Shown piece by piece: positions 23,201-38,200 of a stretch of 64,000 nucleotides of DNA. The stretch is from positions 186,001 to 250,000 of the forward strand of contig QZCP01000556.1 of assembly GCA_003956705.1 (NCBI GenBank), read 5' to 3'. The notes below the pieces were generated by a model that searched no databases, was not told the DNA's origin, and saw nothing but the letters and a program-made list of their open reading frames with translations. Position 1 is the first letter of the stretch; every line of letters begins with the position of its first letter. Made by a program: the position numbers and the translations under genes. Origin of the DNA: Brevipalpus yothersi (Eukaryota; Arthropoda; Arachnida; Trombidiformes; Tenuipalpidae).

Positions 23201-26200
23201 GCTTTCTATCGATCTCAATTCTTGTTGCTCATCCTGAAGTCACGGCTACAGGATCAAGAGTATTTGATTATCAGTTTCTCAATCCATTCTGTTTCCCAAT
23301 GATGAGAGAGAAAGAGAAAACTTTTTTTTCTTCTATCATCATCCAGCAGTAACAATTGGGTGTGAAACACTTGAAAATTTTCACATCTTCCTCACAAAAC
23401 CAGTTAATCATCTTTATCTAGAAATTTGGTCAAAGATGAGGATAGATGAGGATAGATGAGAGAGAGAGAAACAGAATGAGGCATCCTGCCGAAAGTGATG
23501 TCGCTTTCAGAAGAATTAACAATACAAGCCGCCTCTTTATTCCACTTGAGCATCACTCTCATGAATAGCTAATCACGAATGGATATTGGCGATAAGATGA
23601 ATGTCCATTGTGATCAAAATGAAAAAGAGAAGAAGAGAAGAAGAGATGAAGAGAAGGAGAAGTGATTCATTTAGCATTTTTGGATCCTCCAAGCCATTGA
23701 TCTGTTATCAGTCCATCTTTGAGCCAACAACACCGAAATTTGACCTGATTTTTGGAGGGTAAAAGAGGAATTTAACTATTCACATTGAAAAAATATTCAT
23801 CATCAACCATCATTTATAGAAACAGTTCTTCTTCCTCTCTCTCTCTTCCTTCTCTTCCCTCTTCGTTTTCCTCTCTCTTTCTCTTGCTCAAGAGCCACTC
23901 ATCGATACCTTTATTCTTAGTGTTTATACTTATAAATCAGTTCATAATTTGATCGAATGAATTGTTGATCAGACATCATTTGAACCGGATTCAACTGCTA
24001 AATAGTGAGTTGAAAAAAACTGTAAGAAAAAGAAAGATAGAAAGAGTGAGAGAGAGAAACTACCGAACGAGAAATACTTGCATGGTTGAGGGATAACCCC
24101 ATTGCAAGTGACCAATATTCCTTGAGCACACCTTAGGAGCAATCTTCTTCTCCTTCTTCTTCATCATCTTCTTCTTCTTCTCCTTATTTTTCTCTTCCCC
24201 TTTATTTGAAAAAATTAAATCAAAGGCATTTGTCAGCCCCGAAAAAAAAACTGGCCTCCCATGCATAGCCCGAAGGCTATTCAAAAACTTGCAAGTTTAG
24301 AAAAGCTCAGTTATCCGATGCTCATGATGCTCTCTCTCTCTCTCTTGTACACACTTGCCCCAAGACGGAAGCTTAGAGATTCATAGTCGAGTTTAAAAAT
24401 CTCAAATCTCAAATGGGTCAAAAATGGCCCACTCGAGAGACAACCTCAGGCTGCTCTCTCTCTCTCTCTCTCTCTCTTCTCTCCCATGATGACTTCATAC
24501 ACCTCATCTCATTGATGACCATTAATCGTGGTGTTCAGCCGACTATCTTCTTCTACTACCACAACTACTACTCATTCTAAGCGGGAAGTAAATCATGTAC
24601 CTCTGAATTCTCTTTTCGCTGCCACAACTACCCCACCACCACCAACACCACCACCACTGATGCCCCTGTCCATCATTTCGGACAGCGGCACAACAGTGTG
24701 CACCTCACGTTTGGATACATCACCACAGTATGTGTGTATCATGGATATAACCTGGAGTCATACTCTTTTTCGTCAAAGAGATGAAATTTTTCTCGAATAA
24801 GAAAAGAGAGAGAAAGAAAGAGAGAGAGAAGCTTATGGCCACAATGAGGCCGAAAGCCTACCAAAGCCGTCTTAATGTCACTGTGTTTTCATTCTAAACG
24901 CGTGGCCATCAGCACGCGATCATTTAACCACATCCTGTTTTTCAGTATAACAAGATGATGGACTGAATCTATCTCAAGCATCTTCCATGATCTATCTGCT
25001 TCTCATCCTCTTTTTTAGCATGCAAAATTGAGACCTACTCGATTCCTTTCTCATGAAGAGAAGAGATAAAGAGACACCAAATCGTGGCTTCCAGTGCTAT
25101 AATATTATTTCCTGAATGATTAAGTAGTCATGTAAACTATTTGAATGATTAATACTCTAATTTGTTCAGTATTTTTTTCTATTCTCCTTGTTTTTTGTAT
25201 GCAAAAAATTGGGAAGTGCCATCATTTTTCAAATGATGTCAAAGAAGAGTGTATCTTTTTGTTTACCCAATGAAGATTGGTTGAAGTCATCATCTCATTA
25301 GATTATATCCAGAATTTGATGAGTCTCAAAAAGTTTCAAATTATTTTCTCAACAATGTACATATAGCATTTTAAATAGAACTTTTTTTCAAGGCTCAAAA
25401 GTGATGCAAGTGTAACGTTCTTTTCTGCTTCACCAGCCAGTCTGAATCGTGATTCTCGAATTCAGATTAGAAGGGCGCTCAAATACCTTTCCTCTTAAAA
25501 AGCGATATCGGCATCAGACATTCGCTCGAGGCTATTCAACAATTTTTCACAGCTCTTTCGATGAAATCGATACGTGTCTAAGGATGGCCTTAAATACATA
25601 TATATTCCTATTTTCTCTATCTTTCATCTTCATCCACTCTCTTTGTCTCTTCCTCTCTCTCTCTCTCAATTTAACCCTTTCGATAGATAGAGAGAAAAAA
25701 GGATGAACATGAAAATGATGATCCAATAATGAAAGGAATGAAAAAAAGAGGAGTGCATAATTTCTCTTAAATTATTGTTTAACATTGCAATACTGCCCCA
25801 CTGCCACTACTACTACATTTTATAATGGTAATTTAAGATTTTTTTGGATAAGATTAATATCCATACAATTGAAGAGGAGAGAAAAAGAAAGAAAGAATAT
25901 CTTGCTCCAACCTATTGAAAGGCTAAATGGCCTGAATCCAGTCGCATGTGATACACATGCATACAATTTATGAAAGATGCCTTATTCTTACTTTTTATCT
26001 ATCTTGCAAATTTCGTTTCATCAGGCTGATAAAACTCAATACAGTAGTACATTAGGTATGGTAGCTCAGTAGTGAAGATGGCTTCGGCTACTATTCGTAA
26101 CTGTTAGGTATGATTAAGCCCGGTAAGCCAATGCCCAAGAAGCCCTAAATCGTGTATGTAAAATGTGAAGATGGGTTAGTATGATAGTGAGATTATGATC

Positions 26201-29200
26201 ATTATCAACACACACACATTTCATCCATCTGGTATCTGGTAGGTATGTTTGTGTGTATCGAATGGGCTGAGTATTCCTCTATTCCGGGAATACAGTACAT
26301 ACAGTCGATGATAGCATTCCTTCCTCACCCTTCTTCTTTTCTTCTTATTTCTATTCTTTTTCACTATTTACCAACTACTACTGATGCTTCTCAAATGCAA
26401 TTATTTCTCTCTCATCGAAAAAGTAGGCAAGTTTATTCCTGATTATTTTATCAAGAAGCCCCAAAGTGTAGTGTAGAGAATTCAAGGGTAGCTCAAAGCA
26501 TACATACTTATATACATGTACCGTTATTAAGCAACTCATCTTTTCATTCATCATTCTTGAGCCACACCTGAGTTTCTTGGAATACATAAAAATCGGTAGC
26601 ATTTAAACGGATCTACCTTCATCTTGGCCTCCTACTCTACTGTACATCTGTATTACCACTGTGCGTGCGTGTGTTGATGATTGGTTTAGAAGTTTTAATC
26701 ATGATAGGGATGCTGAATATAATTCAGTTTGAATTCATGAATGAGATGAGTAGTTGTCTTACTTTTACGGTTATCAACACTGTATTTTTTTTTCTTATTC
26801 TCTTTTTTGAGCAACAAAAAAGAAGAGGCCCAATAAAATTTTTGGCCATTGATTTTCATTAACATGTTCATGTGTGTTGGATCATCATTATTATCATCAG
26901 CACCATCATTCTTTGAATCTTTTTTTCTAAAGTTAAAAAAATTATTATTGCCAATCCTTTCAATCTCTATTCGTTTTTTATCGATACAAACTGTATGCTG
27001 ATGAGTTGAATGATTATCACTTGTTTCACCAAGATTTTCACTACTTGAAAATAGAACAACCAAATGTAGGTTACTAAGGAATTGATCTCATTTGGTTAGC
27101 ATTTTATCGCTACTGATGAAGAAAAAATTACCAAAGTTGGTATCACTAAGCTAAATCTCAAACATTGGATGCTGACATCCAAGTAATCGAGATGAGAGAG
27201 AAAAATGATCTCAGAATCCTAACTGATCATGCTGTGTAACGGTAACTTTATCCCTTAGACATTTATGCGAAACTGTCCTTACGTCCATACTGATATAACT
27301 AGTTAGTGTATGTGTGTATATATGCATTGAGATGATCATCAGAGATCATTTAGCTTGTCCAGTTTGAAACATTAACATGAAAAATGATGATGGATATCAA
27401 TTTTAGTCTTCAAGAATGAAGCTAAATGATCTTGTTCCCAATTATCATGCCCATCGATGGTGTAGACCACCAAAGATTGTGAGATGGTGAGACTGCTTGT
27501 GGAATGATCTCTTGGTTGACCATGTTTTTGTGTGTAAAGAAAAAAGCTCAACCATTTAGACTCAAGAATTCACTACAAAATTAACGATTCGAAAGTTTTA
27601 CTCCGATATTCAGCTAGTTATTCTTCATATTTTCAATTGATAGGATACTAGTTTCGACATGAAGTTGATTCAATGTTTCATATCCGAAAATGCTTACATC
27701 AATATGCCCCCTTTTTGCTTTCATTTGAGGATATTCTCAATCTCCTGAAATTCTATCAATCTTGAATTATTTATTAGATGAACTTTCAAATCTAAAGAAA
27801 TTCAGGAATTCTTCCTAATCTGTTCAGAATTATATGCTTCTTTGTCACTTTTCAACGAGATTGTTGATTCTTTTCGGATGATTATTCCTTAATTTTATTC
27901 AATTCTGATATTTCCAGGCAATATAACTGAGGTCAACTCTTGAAGAAGAAAGTACATGTATTCTCAGCCACCTTGTAACATCTTCATAACTCTTATACAA
28001 CTGTTCTTATCATCAAGATGGATTAAGAATCGATTGATTTTTCATTCGATAAGAGGCCGAGAAAGTGCCCCTAATCCAAGTTCATTGGCACATTTTCTCT
28101 TGATCTTATTCCATGTAAAGAAATCTATTTATGAGGAGAAAACTCATTTCAATTCCCATCAATAAGTCTCGATTAGGCATCATTTATGAAGGTCACTACC
28201 AAAATGATGAAAAATGAGGATTGTTGTTGTCGATTGACATAGTTTTTATTCATTCGATACTATCATTATTTTCATAGATAAACACTTTCTCACTGAATCT
28301 TATCCGAAAAAAATTGCAACGATGATGATGAATTGTCCTTTCCTCTCCCGCCAAAAATTTTCAATCAAATATTTTACTCATTCACATTGTTTTCTGATAC
28401 CTAATACTTTATATATATATTCACTTTCAGATCGAAGTGGTGTTCAAATTCAAGTACCAAACAAACGAATAGTGTGTTATTATAGAGTGGAAGAAAATTT
28501 CAGGCCATACGACATTGATCCAACACTTTGTACACACTTGATTTATTCATATGTAGTGGTAAAGGATAATTTTGCCTTTGTTGCTGGTAAAAAAGGTAAG
28601 AAGAATAATTTTTTCTTCATCTCCATCCAACTTATCATAATACTTGAATTGATGAACAAAATGAACAAAATTATACACACTTTTAATCTCATATAATTGA
28701 TGGTTAGCAATGAAATAGATGAAACCTAATTTCAGATATCAATAATAACATCTTGAAAGCGATAATATTTTGTATATCTTTTTCAGATAGACACATTCTT
28801 TTTTCGGCATTCTGAGTAGCAGACAATATTTTAATCTCATGGAATATGCATTGATAAATCATTATGCTTATCAACTTCATTATTCTGAGATTCCAACAAC
28901 TTCATCTTTCTCTTTTTTTAGCATACTTTTCTAGATTTTAAACCAAGAGAAAATTCCCACTTCTAATCAATAGTTTGATCGAAGCTGACCTTTATCGGAG
29001 ATTATTTTCTTTCCCAAGATATAAAAAGTTTTCATCGATTAGCCATCATACATAGTATACAAGAAGGGCTTGTTTGTGTCTGAATTCACTTGAAGACGAA
29101 GAAGAAGCTCATGATTTGAGAGCGGCTGATGAGAATAATAAGAATCAAAAGTTATCATGCAAAATAAAATCGTGATCAAACTATCGCTAAAATTAAAATT

Positions 29201-30186
29201 GACTGATAGTGATAATCTTTTTTTCTTCCTCCTCATCATTCCTTCATCTTCTCCATCTTTTTCATCTTCTCTCTCTACCTCTTTTCTTTTGGCCATTGCT
29301 AGGCCAACCATGTATGAATGAATGAGTATGTACAGTATAAATATGTATGCATGCAAGTATGCAGTGTGTCTACATGCCGACTTCAAATACTGGGTAGGAA
29401 TCATGAAAAAAAGTGAATACTTTTCTCACAGGGTCAAGTGCAAGTAGGTAATTTAATTGTTGTTGAAAGTATTGATCGAAAAAGAGTGAAATAAATCTTA
29501 TAACCAGACACAACAGATTCTTTCTATTCTCCGAAAAGAAATACAACATGAACAATCGATAGTTTATGAGTTTCAAGCCTTGGATAACGGTACTTTTCTT
29601 TTTCTTCCTCTAAATATATATATATTCCTCACAAATGCTGGTGGATGATGTTCCATCATCACTTGATAATCATGTGTGTAGGACAGGTGATCTATTCGAA
29701 AAAGTTGACACGTATCTGTCAGAATAGTTAAATTTGATGGTCAGAATCTTGATTTGGAGAACAAGTTTGAACCTAAAAGAAGAAGGAATAAGAGTAAAAC
29801 GAAGCAAAATAGAAGATGGAAGGAAAATGTAAGAAGTAGTAGTTGAAAATCGTAGGATCACTTTTCCATTTTATTGGGGACAAAAACTATCGTGTATCAG
29901 TGAGTGATAATGAGAGTTGTATTTTCACTGTTGAAAGTTGAGAAATTTGACCACGATCATCATGATGATCGCCATCAAGATGGTTAGAAGAGAGAAATCT
30001 AAGTCAATCAGCAGTAGTCAAAAGTGACCATCAAATGGATGTGCTGATTAGTATTATCACCATCATCATCAGCCTACTCTAATCAGTTAGCCATTCAGTG
30101 GAAAAAAAGATTTTCAATGCTAATCTGAAGACCTACATTCTCTTCACCTACCTATCTTAACTATTTCTAACCAGCATCCTCATCTT

Positions 30187-30254
<68 letters not shown>

Positions 30255-33200
30255 CATTTTGCATCCTCTTTTCACTGTCTCATTTTCTTGTTATCCATCA
30301 TCAGCACCTTATTTTTCTTTTTCTCTTTTCACCCGAAAAGTGTCCAATTTCGACAATAGAACACTAAACCAGGTCTAGTTATAGCCATTTGTGAATGTCA
30401 AGTTTACCTTTGATCAGTTACACTTTTGGAAAAGATGAATTTGAATCCAGCACTGCTGAGGAAACGGGATCAATTAGCGTCATATTGAATGATTTTTGCC
30501 TTAAAAAGCTGTCTAATTGAATTGATGTTGAATTGGTGAATCTAATTTTCGGTTCTTTCTTTCAATATGAGAAGTAGAAAAATGCGTGAGTTGTTTATCA
30601 TCTTCCAACATCATCTTGCCAAGTTGTTAATCAAAAGAGTGTATGATAATTAATTTGTATGAAAAGAAAAATTGTGAAGCAAATTTTCTATTAAATTGAG
30701 AGTTAAGATTGATCAACTGACAATTTAAGCCCATCATCATGTCTTCCCATGTTCATCATTCTGATTCTGGCCTCTTCAGTATCGGCTTTCCTCTCTTTCT
30801 CTATCTTTCCCTCAATCCTGTTAGATTTTTCTCTCTTCCGAAAATCGGAACAACATGATACTGGTCATATAGTTTACTTGATGATATTCTCGGTCTTTTG
30901 ATTTGAACTTCTTACCTATATTCGAATAGAGAATGGATGATATGCATTAAATTTGATTGACTTGATCGTGTACATTGCGTGCACATGTGGTAAATCAGAA
31001 ATTGTTGAGGCTACCCAAAAAGAGATCTTTTGATGCTAAAAAAACATGTTACTATTTATGTGAACAAACCTAACATTTTTCCAGAAGAAAAAACAGTAAT
31101 TGTATAGACTAATAATGATTATGATCAAAATTTTTCGTGATACAACTATTGACTTAAGTTTTTGGAAAATTGATAATTTTGACTTGATTTGAGCAAAAAT
31201 TTACTTGATCCGCATTCAAATCCAGTTCAAGTAGTTACATTGTGATCAAGAATACATTTCATCACAAAAACAAGGATGTTACTTGTGGTTGAATATTCTA
31301 TCGGATAAGAAAAACAGTTATTTATTGACCAAAAATCTCTGATTTTGTTCATCTCAGATATGATAATATGATAATATTTGCTCTTATTCAGTAATTTTTG
31401 CCCACCATATTATTCACTAACGAATTCTGAAGAATATCTATTTTTGATAAGGGCTAATAATCACGTTCAAACGCTTGAACACCAATATATCGAATTTTTG
31501 AGTCAATTAGTGAAGTCATCTTAAGAATTCAAATTCTATCACATATATATGTATTAATACTTTGAAGTAGCTGTGAGAATCAAATGTAAAAAAATCATTC
31601 AGATCACGTTTCAATGTTAAAGGGAAAGGAATATGTGACATATTTTGCCACTTCAAGAATAGAAGATGATTGGGATGTTCATCCAATCTAAGATTGAAAA
31701 TTATAGTGTTAAAGATGTAATATATGAAGTGTATCCAGATAAAATTGACCACTTTGATGTTGTCTTGATTTGAGAGAAAGAGAGGTCCAACAATTTGTGT
31801 GTTGTGTTGAACAAGTCAAACATCATATGTTCAGTTAGTGGCAGTTGTAGTAATAACTATATGTTATGAGAAACATGATATTTTAGTTTTATCATCATCA
31901 TGAGCGTGATATATTCACTTCATTTTGACCGATAAACAGTCTTTAACGAAGAGAGTAGTAGTGATGGTAGTAGTAAGGATTCCCAGATGATCATATCTGA
32001 GACACGCGGATTCTGTCAAAGTAGTGATGAGTTAGACATGATTTTACCATTTTTCTAGCCCCTAAGTCGACTTATCATGATATATAGTGGAATTTATCTC
32101 TCAGATACCATACTTATACACTTGCTAAACTCTATCTCTCTCTCTACCAGTCGAGACTATTCGAGAGAAAAATTTTTTCATGCTCCGTTTTTATTTTGAA
32201 CTTGAAACATTTTTTCTTCATATCATCAGCAACATTCTCCGTTCACATGGAATCAAATTGGACGTCATTCACTTATGCTCGATTTATTCTACTTAATATT
32301 CTGGTTTATATTGTAGGAGCTACAATGAGTTCATCAAGTTATGTTTGGACAGAGAGTGGATCATCATCAAAAATTTACAATCTTCTTAAAACTCATGAAA
32401 ACAGCTTATTTAAGATTTCAGGTGTATATACAGGTGTATGATCCTAGGTCAATACGGAACATTTATTACTGTTACTGTTGACTTGATAAGTTTAAATATT
32501 GATGAATTGTTGAGATTCTTTCGATGGTATTAGTTTCGCTATCACATTGTTCTAGGAATCGATCTAGGAAACGTGTTCAGCTAGTGATTGGATCTTATCA
32601 CCAATTGAAAATCAACATGATCTACTTTCCGAACTTCCACCAGAGCATCAAACTTGTGAACATGTATGGTTTTATCAGTTCCCGGAGATGCCGTTCAATT
32701 TTTGAAATTATTGGCGTGAAAAAAGATTAAGCTTCAGGAATTAGATGTGTGAAAACCTTCAGGACATTGCTTTCATGCATAATGAGAATCAATGTGTTAA
32801 CTCTAGCTGCTCATCATTTTTCATTAAAAGATATCATCTAATGAGAGGGGCATTCAAATGAGACTCATAGCTATTGAAGAAATGATAATATTCCAGGATT
32901 TTCAGTTCGAAAATCGACTTCAAGTGATACGCGTGAATGATGAACGTAACGAATTGGAAACAACAAGCCGAACATCACAACATCAATGAATGCTGAAACG
33001 GTCAAAAAAACATAGCTGAATGCATTTATGTCCATAGCTAATTGTTTGATTAAGTTAATTACTTTTCTCACAAAAGTTGCCCTTAAAATATACACATACA
33101 CACAAAGTTGATCAGCTAGTTTCTTGCGCAATCTTACATAAATTCGGGTCTAAAAAAATACCGGTACAATATGCATTATCGTCATGAATCTGGCCCAAGA

Positions 33201-35160
33201 AATTGCGCAATTTAAGACAGATAAAGAGGATAATGTCTTTTGCCAGTGTCGTTACATTAATTTAAATAGGAAACAACATCTCGCTTTATAAGTCTCACCG
33301 CAACATCCGTTTTCAGTCGTTTTCTGAGCTACAATTACTGATAGCTTCGTTTTCTTTGGGAAAACTACCATTTTACCTTCAATCTAGCTGAAAAAATATG
33401 GTTACAAAACAAATTCGCTATTAATTTAATCTTGTGAATCAATTAATTTTGAATTCAAAGAGATGGATGTCTTGCTCTCACCATTTCACGATGACTGTAA
33501 GTTAATTATGCAAAATCTTGTGTTCAACAAGGTGTATAGATAGATAAATATTATTTCGAATTCTATTCAAGGTCCAGACAGATTATAATAACATACCATT
33601 TACTCGTTGATTAATAGGGTATCAATGATAAAAATTCTTTACAGCTATCGTTTCAGCCTCGCATCAACACTTGCATAAATATCATGCATTCATTTTGGGC
33701 CATCATTTTGTGTTATATTATATATCATATCTCGAAGCAAGTTCGAGGGTGTATCAGGGTTTCAAAATTAGTGTATCGACGGTGAATATTTTGAGGAGTC
33801 ACTTTTTATCATATCATGAAGTCAAGAGTCGAATTTTCTCTCTCTCCTTTTTTCTGTGATCATTTTCTAATCAATAATTTAGCGAACTAACGATTGCCCC
33901 CGTTGATCTCATTTAGAGCTTAAAGCTTTGAATTGGCCCGTTTGTCCACCTCTTCAAGCTATTGAGTATGAAAAAGTGAAGCGAAAAAACTCGATCAAGA
34001 GGTTAGAAAGCTATAAATTCATTTATGATGAACAGTCTCCAATTCAGAACAGAACAATTAGTACAGGTGTAGGTAATGCTTCAATACTGAATTCCAAGAC
34101 CTGTTTACAGGATCATCGTATTGGGTAAGCATTTGTGGTCCCAAAAGTCTCTTAATAATAGCTTCTAACGTAAATGGAATCCAAGAGGTGCTGATTAAGG
34201 GTGCTAAAAGTGACCATATAAAATTTTCAAGATTCAATTGATGAAAAAAGTGAATCATCGTCACCACTTCGAGAAGCGATTATCATTTATTACTGATCAG
34301 TCAGAATATTTGTTCATGTTCCATGTGGGCCTTCTTGGTCCAGTTGGAAGCATTTGCCTTCTATATCGTGGGCAAATGTTCTAAAACTATGCTAGTTGCG
34401 TGTATTTTAGCCTTAAAAGGTTAATTTGAAAGAGTAATAAATCACTTTCAGAGCACGAAAAATGGAAAAACTAACATATTCCTCCAACATTCAGCCAGTT
34501 GATTCTTCGAGCTTCTTATCTGTTTGACAGATTCAATATCTTGTATCTGGAACGTAGAATTGTATTTCAAGAATTTCAACTAATGATCGATAAAGAGATT
34601 GACATAATATCATAATTTTCTCGGTTATCAGTAACTCTTTTCAAAGTGTCCAATTAGAGAGAGGAAAAAAATATCATCTTGCTGTTTATCAAATTTTCAC
34701 GTAATTTTCTCAAAGATTGATGAGAATTCTCAGGAGTTTCAACTGATTTGATTTATTTATTTCCACAATCTCACTTAGTATCACATAATAATTATGAAGG
34801 CAAGGCCTTGTGTTTGGACAAAATCATCGTGCATGAGAGCTAAATAATGACATAACATAATCGTAAGGTTATGCTGATTAGATTTAATGCTCCATGTGTG
34901 TGTAAGAGAGAGAGAGAAAGAAAAAAAATGATGATGAGCAATGATCGTCCTCATCATGATGATGATGGTCAAGCTGATAGAAAGTTCTCAACAAGCTCCG
35001 AGAATGCTGATAATTTAATACAGTGAATTTGGTATGAAGGGCTATGTCAACCTTTTTGGACTTGACATGATGCTGTGATGATGCTCAACCAATTCTAATT
35101 CATTCCTACATTCCTACCGTTCATCATCCATCATTTCGAGTTGAATTTTCGATTCATATA

Positions 35161-35224
<64 letters not shown>

Positions 35225-38200
35225 AAATTTTTACCGGTCTTACTTTGCAATGATCACTTGATTCTTTTTGACATCTTCATCTTCATATTGAGGATAGAGA
35301 AAAATTTTCATAATGTGCCGTTAAATATAAAGAAAGCAAAAATGGTGATCAAAAGAAAGAGTATCGAAAATTATCATCAACCACTTGTTGAGAGCGATCA
35401 TCTTTGTTGACCTGATTAAATGTAAGAGAGAGATTCATGCATTTAAATATATATATATTCTAATTGAGTGGAGTTGAAAAAAGATATTTCAAATTGTTCA
35501 CAGAAGAGTGTACATTGGATTAGTTTTTTTTCTTTTATTCATCCTCTTCTGAGCCCACAGCGAAGACTGGAGAGAGATAGAAGATTCAACTTCAATCAAG
35601 AGACAAAAATATTTTAACCATCAATTGAAATATATATATATATATTCTCATTTCTTGCCATTCCTCCACACTTTTTCACCACACCAATACTGATGAATGT
35701 ATATTTATGATCTGAACAGTTTCTCACTGTGCTAACAAGTGGCTGAACACTCGATCAGCCACATACTGATCAATGGCAATAAACAGAACTATTCTTATCA
35801 TGTTGACCATTTCATGATGAGAGAGAAAAACTTTCTCTCTTGCTCTTTCTGTTGATGCCAATTGATTGAGAATGAGAATGTGTTGAGGGTCAATTATAGA
35901 TGGAAAATTTGCATCTTCTCAACCTATCAATAATGTTCATCAATCCAAATATCGAATGATAATTGTCCTGCAATTTGAAGGGGCTTACAATTTTTTGTCC
36001 ATTTTTGTAGGAGACTTAAAATTTTTGGGCTCCTTAAAGCAACAGAATCCAGATCTTAAAGTGCTGGTTTCTCTGAGACCCAGTGGCAAAGAGTTTCCTC
36101 TGGATGGATCAAGTGGACACAATTCTACCAGCATCAATTCGGTGAGATCAAAACTTGCCAAGAAGGTGCAAGAGTTTGTGGTTCGCCATGGTCTGGATGG
36201 AGTGGATCTTGATTGGGAATTTTTTCGAGATCCAAAGGAAACGGTTACCAAAAAAGATAATCTCATAGGTGTCATACAATCACTTCGATCTTCATTAGAT
36301 CAAATATCAAGTAAATCGGGAGGAAACTATTTGGTCACAATAACTACCAGTAAATATCCACGTGAACTTGCTGAAAGTTACGATTTTGCAAGTCTCCATA
36401 AGTAAGTATGAAATTACGGTGATATTGCTTGGATACCTTCAAATTTTTTGCCATCTTTCTCATATATCATGATATTTTTTTTTGAATTCAGGCATCTTGA
36501 TTTTGTGAACGTTCCTGCATTCAGTTTTGATAGTGAGGGAAAAACAGTTCGACATCCAGCACGCCTTCATGGAATATCTGATATGGAGAACATGGTATGT
36601 TATAAAAAGAGATACAAGAAAAGTGAAAAAAAGAATTTATTTATCTGTTTTTTCTTCTCAATGATAACTTTTTATCATTCACAGGATTCCCTGGTTGATT
36701 TGATACTTGCTCTCGGCTTACCATCAGACAAGCTGATCATGGGTATTCCATCGTATGGAATATTATACAAGTTAACCAATACATCAATGAATGCACCAGG
36801 ATCACCGGCAGTAGCATGGAAATATAACGAGGCCATCATATCACATGCTAAGGTCAGTCATATTAGTGCCACTTTTACACCGTTTAAAGTAGGGCCGATA
36901 CTTGACACCCTGAAAATAGTTGAGCAAACATTTACTTGATGCAAATGAAAAGTGTCCAAAAAAAGTGACCATCAATCAAATTTTTTTCTTCTTGTTCTCT
37001 TTCTTTCTCTCTCTCTCTCTCTTCATCAAGATGATCAGAATAATCGTTTTGCTTATCCATTTCATTTTTCTATTCATTCATTCAGATTTGCGCTGTTCGA
37101 GATAATAAAAATTGGACCATGGTACGTGAAAAGGATCTCACATCACCATACATATATAACAAGGATAAATGGATCGGATTTGACGATGAGATAAGTCTCA
37201 AATTAAAGGTTGGTGAATGATGATCGATCGGATCCGGGCTACTACTACTATTCCCTTCTCTCTCTGCCTCTTTCTCTTTTATTAGCTGCTTTCTAATTAT
37301 TTAAAGTAATATAAGAGAGAAAAAATTAACCCAACATGGCTTGACCTTAACAAAATTTGATTCATTTAATTTTCAAAGTAAAAAATGGAAAATTTTCTCG
37401 AACAAAATGAGTAATTTGACTCACACAATAATCAGTGAGAGAAAAAAAGGAAAGACTCTCCAAGGCTATGAATATTCTAAATTCCATTCCTCACTTTTCG
37501 CTATCAATTGATGATCCAATTTTCTTCTCTTTATTCCTTAAAATTCTATTCTAACCTGTCCCACTCTCTTCCATCCTCAGGCCAAGTATATCGTTCTAAG
37601 AGGCCTCGGTGGACTGGCACTTTGGGCTGTGAATGACGATGACCCAGCCGGTAAATGCGGTTACGGGCCGTTTCCATTACTCCAGGTAATCAAAAGTGTT
37701 CTGGTGAAACCAGTAATTGGAATCAATTTAGCCAAGACAAACACCACCACACTCAATGTGTTGGGCACCTCAACATCATCATCTTCATCATCGATCGGTT
37801 CTGGGAATACCGCTGATTCGGTGGCTAGTAATGAGTTGGTGTTGGGTACATCGTTTGTGGCGATCGTCGAAAAGTATGGCAATGTGGAAAGGGTTTCCAA
37901 TGAAGAGGCTGGAGATGAAGGCTTTTCGTGTGCTGTGGCCGGTTACAAGAGGCATCCCAAAGATTGTTCAATGTTCTATCGATGTGTTAAGTATGAGGAG
38001 AAAGGTGATTCGATGATCAAATTCCAGTATCGATGTCCACAAGGGCTACTGTTTGATGATACATATGAGATATGCAATTGGCCATCATGGTCACCACCGT
38101 GCACTGGATCTGGTGAAATAATGCCAGTAACGAAGAAAAGTTTCACATGCCAAAGTTATGGTTACTTCCAGGATCCAGATAATTGTGAATACTTTTACTA

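Larger units (their letters stand above)
20311..28430 (+). other. Intron 1 of the chitinase-like gene (8.1 kb)
   Basis: Donor GTAAGT at 20311 and acceptor TTTCAG ending at 28430 after a TATATAT run. Far larger than the other introns here, most of which are under 500 nt. Contains (AG)n at 20829-20849, (CT)n at 24454-24477, a GAA/CTT-rich stretch at 24140-24200 and many CATCATC tracts. Frames of 60-122 codons on both strands look like chance. No tRNA, rRNA or transposon ends recognised. Confidence 0.6.
28596..36010 (+). other. Intron 2 of the chitinase-like gene (7.4 kb)
   Basis: Donor GTAAGA at 28596 and acceptor TTTTTGTAG ending at 36010, splitting the GH18 domain after strand 2. Carries a long (AG)n at 30189-30250 and a long (CT)n at 35165-35221. 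The frame at 33903-34128 reads protein-like on the plus strand but joins nothing in phase and is not recognised. No nested gene supported. Confidence 0.6.

Noticed and set aside
26055..26135. GGTAGCTCAGTAGTGAAG resembling a tRNA D arm
   Set aside because: No matching T arm (GGTTCRA) or acceptor stem downstream; not a tRNA gene.
26695..27063. 122-codon minus frame within chitinase-like intron 1
   Set aside because: Rich in Asn, Lys and His, with no signal peptide, domain or splice support; typical of AT-rich chance frames.
29039..29404. 121-codon minus frame within chitinase-like intron 2
   Set aside because: Composition follows local GA-rich and AT-rich tracts; no recognisable motif or gene context.
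33903..34128. Frame with LNWPVCPPLQAIE, reminiscent of the DWPxxSPDLNPIE block of Tc1/mariner transposases
   Set aside because: The preceding DDE-type block, the following KRK...PxR part and terminal inverted repeats were not found, so the similarity is likely chance.
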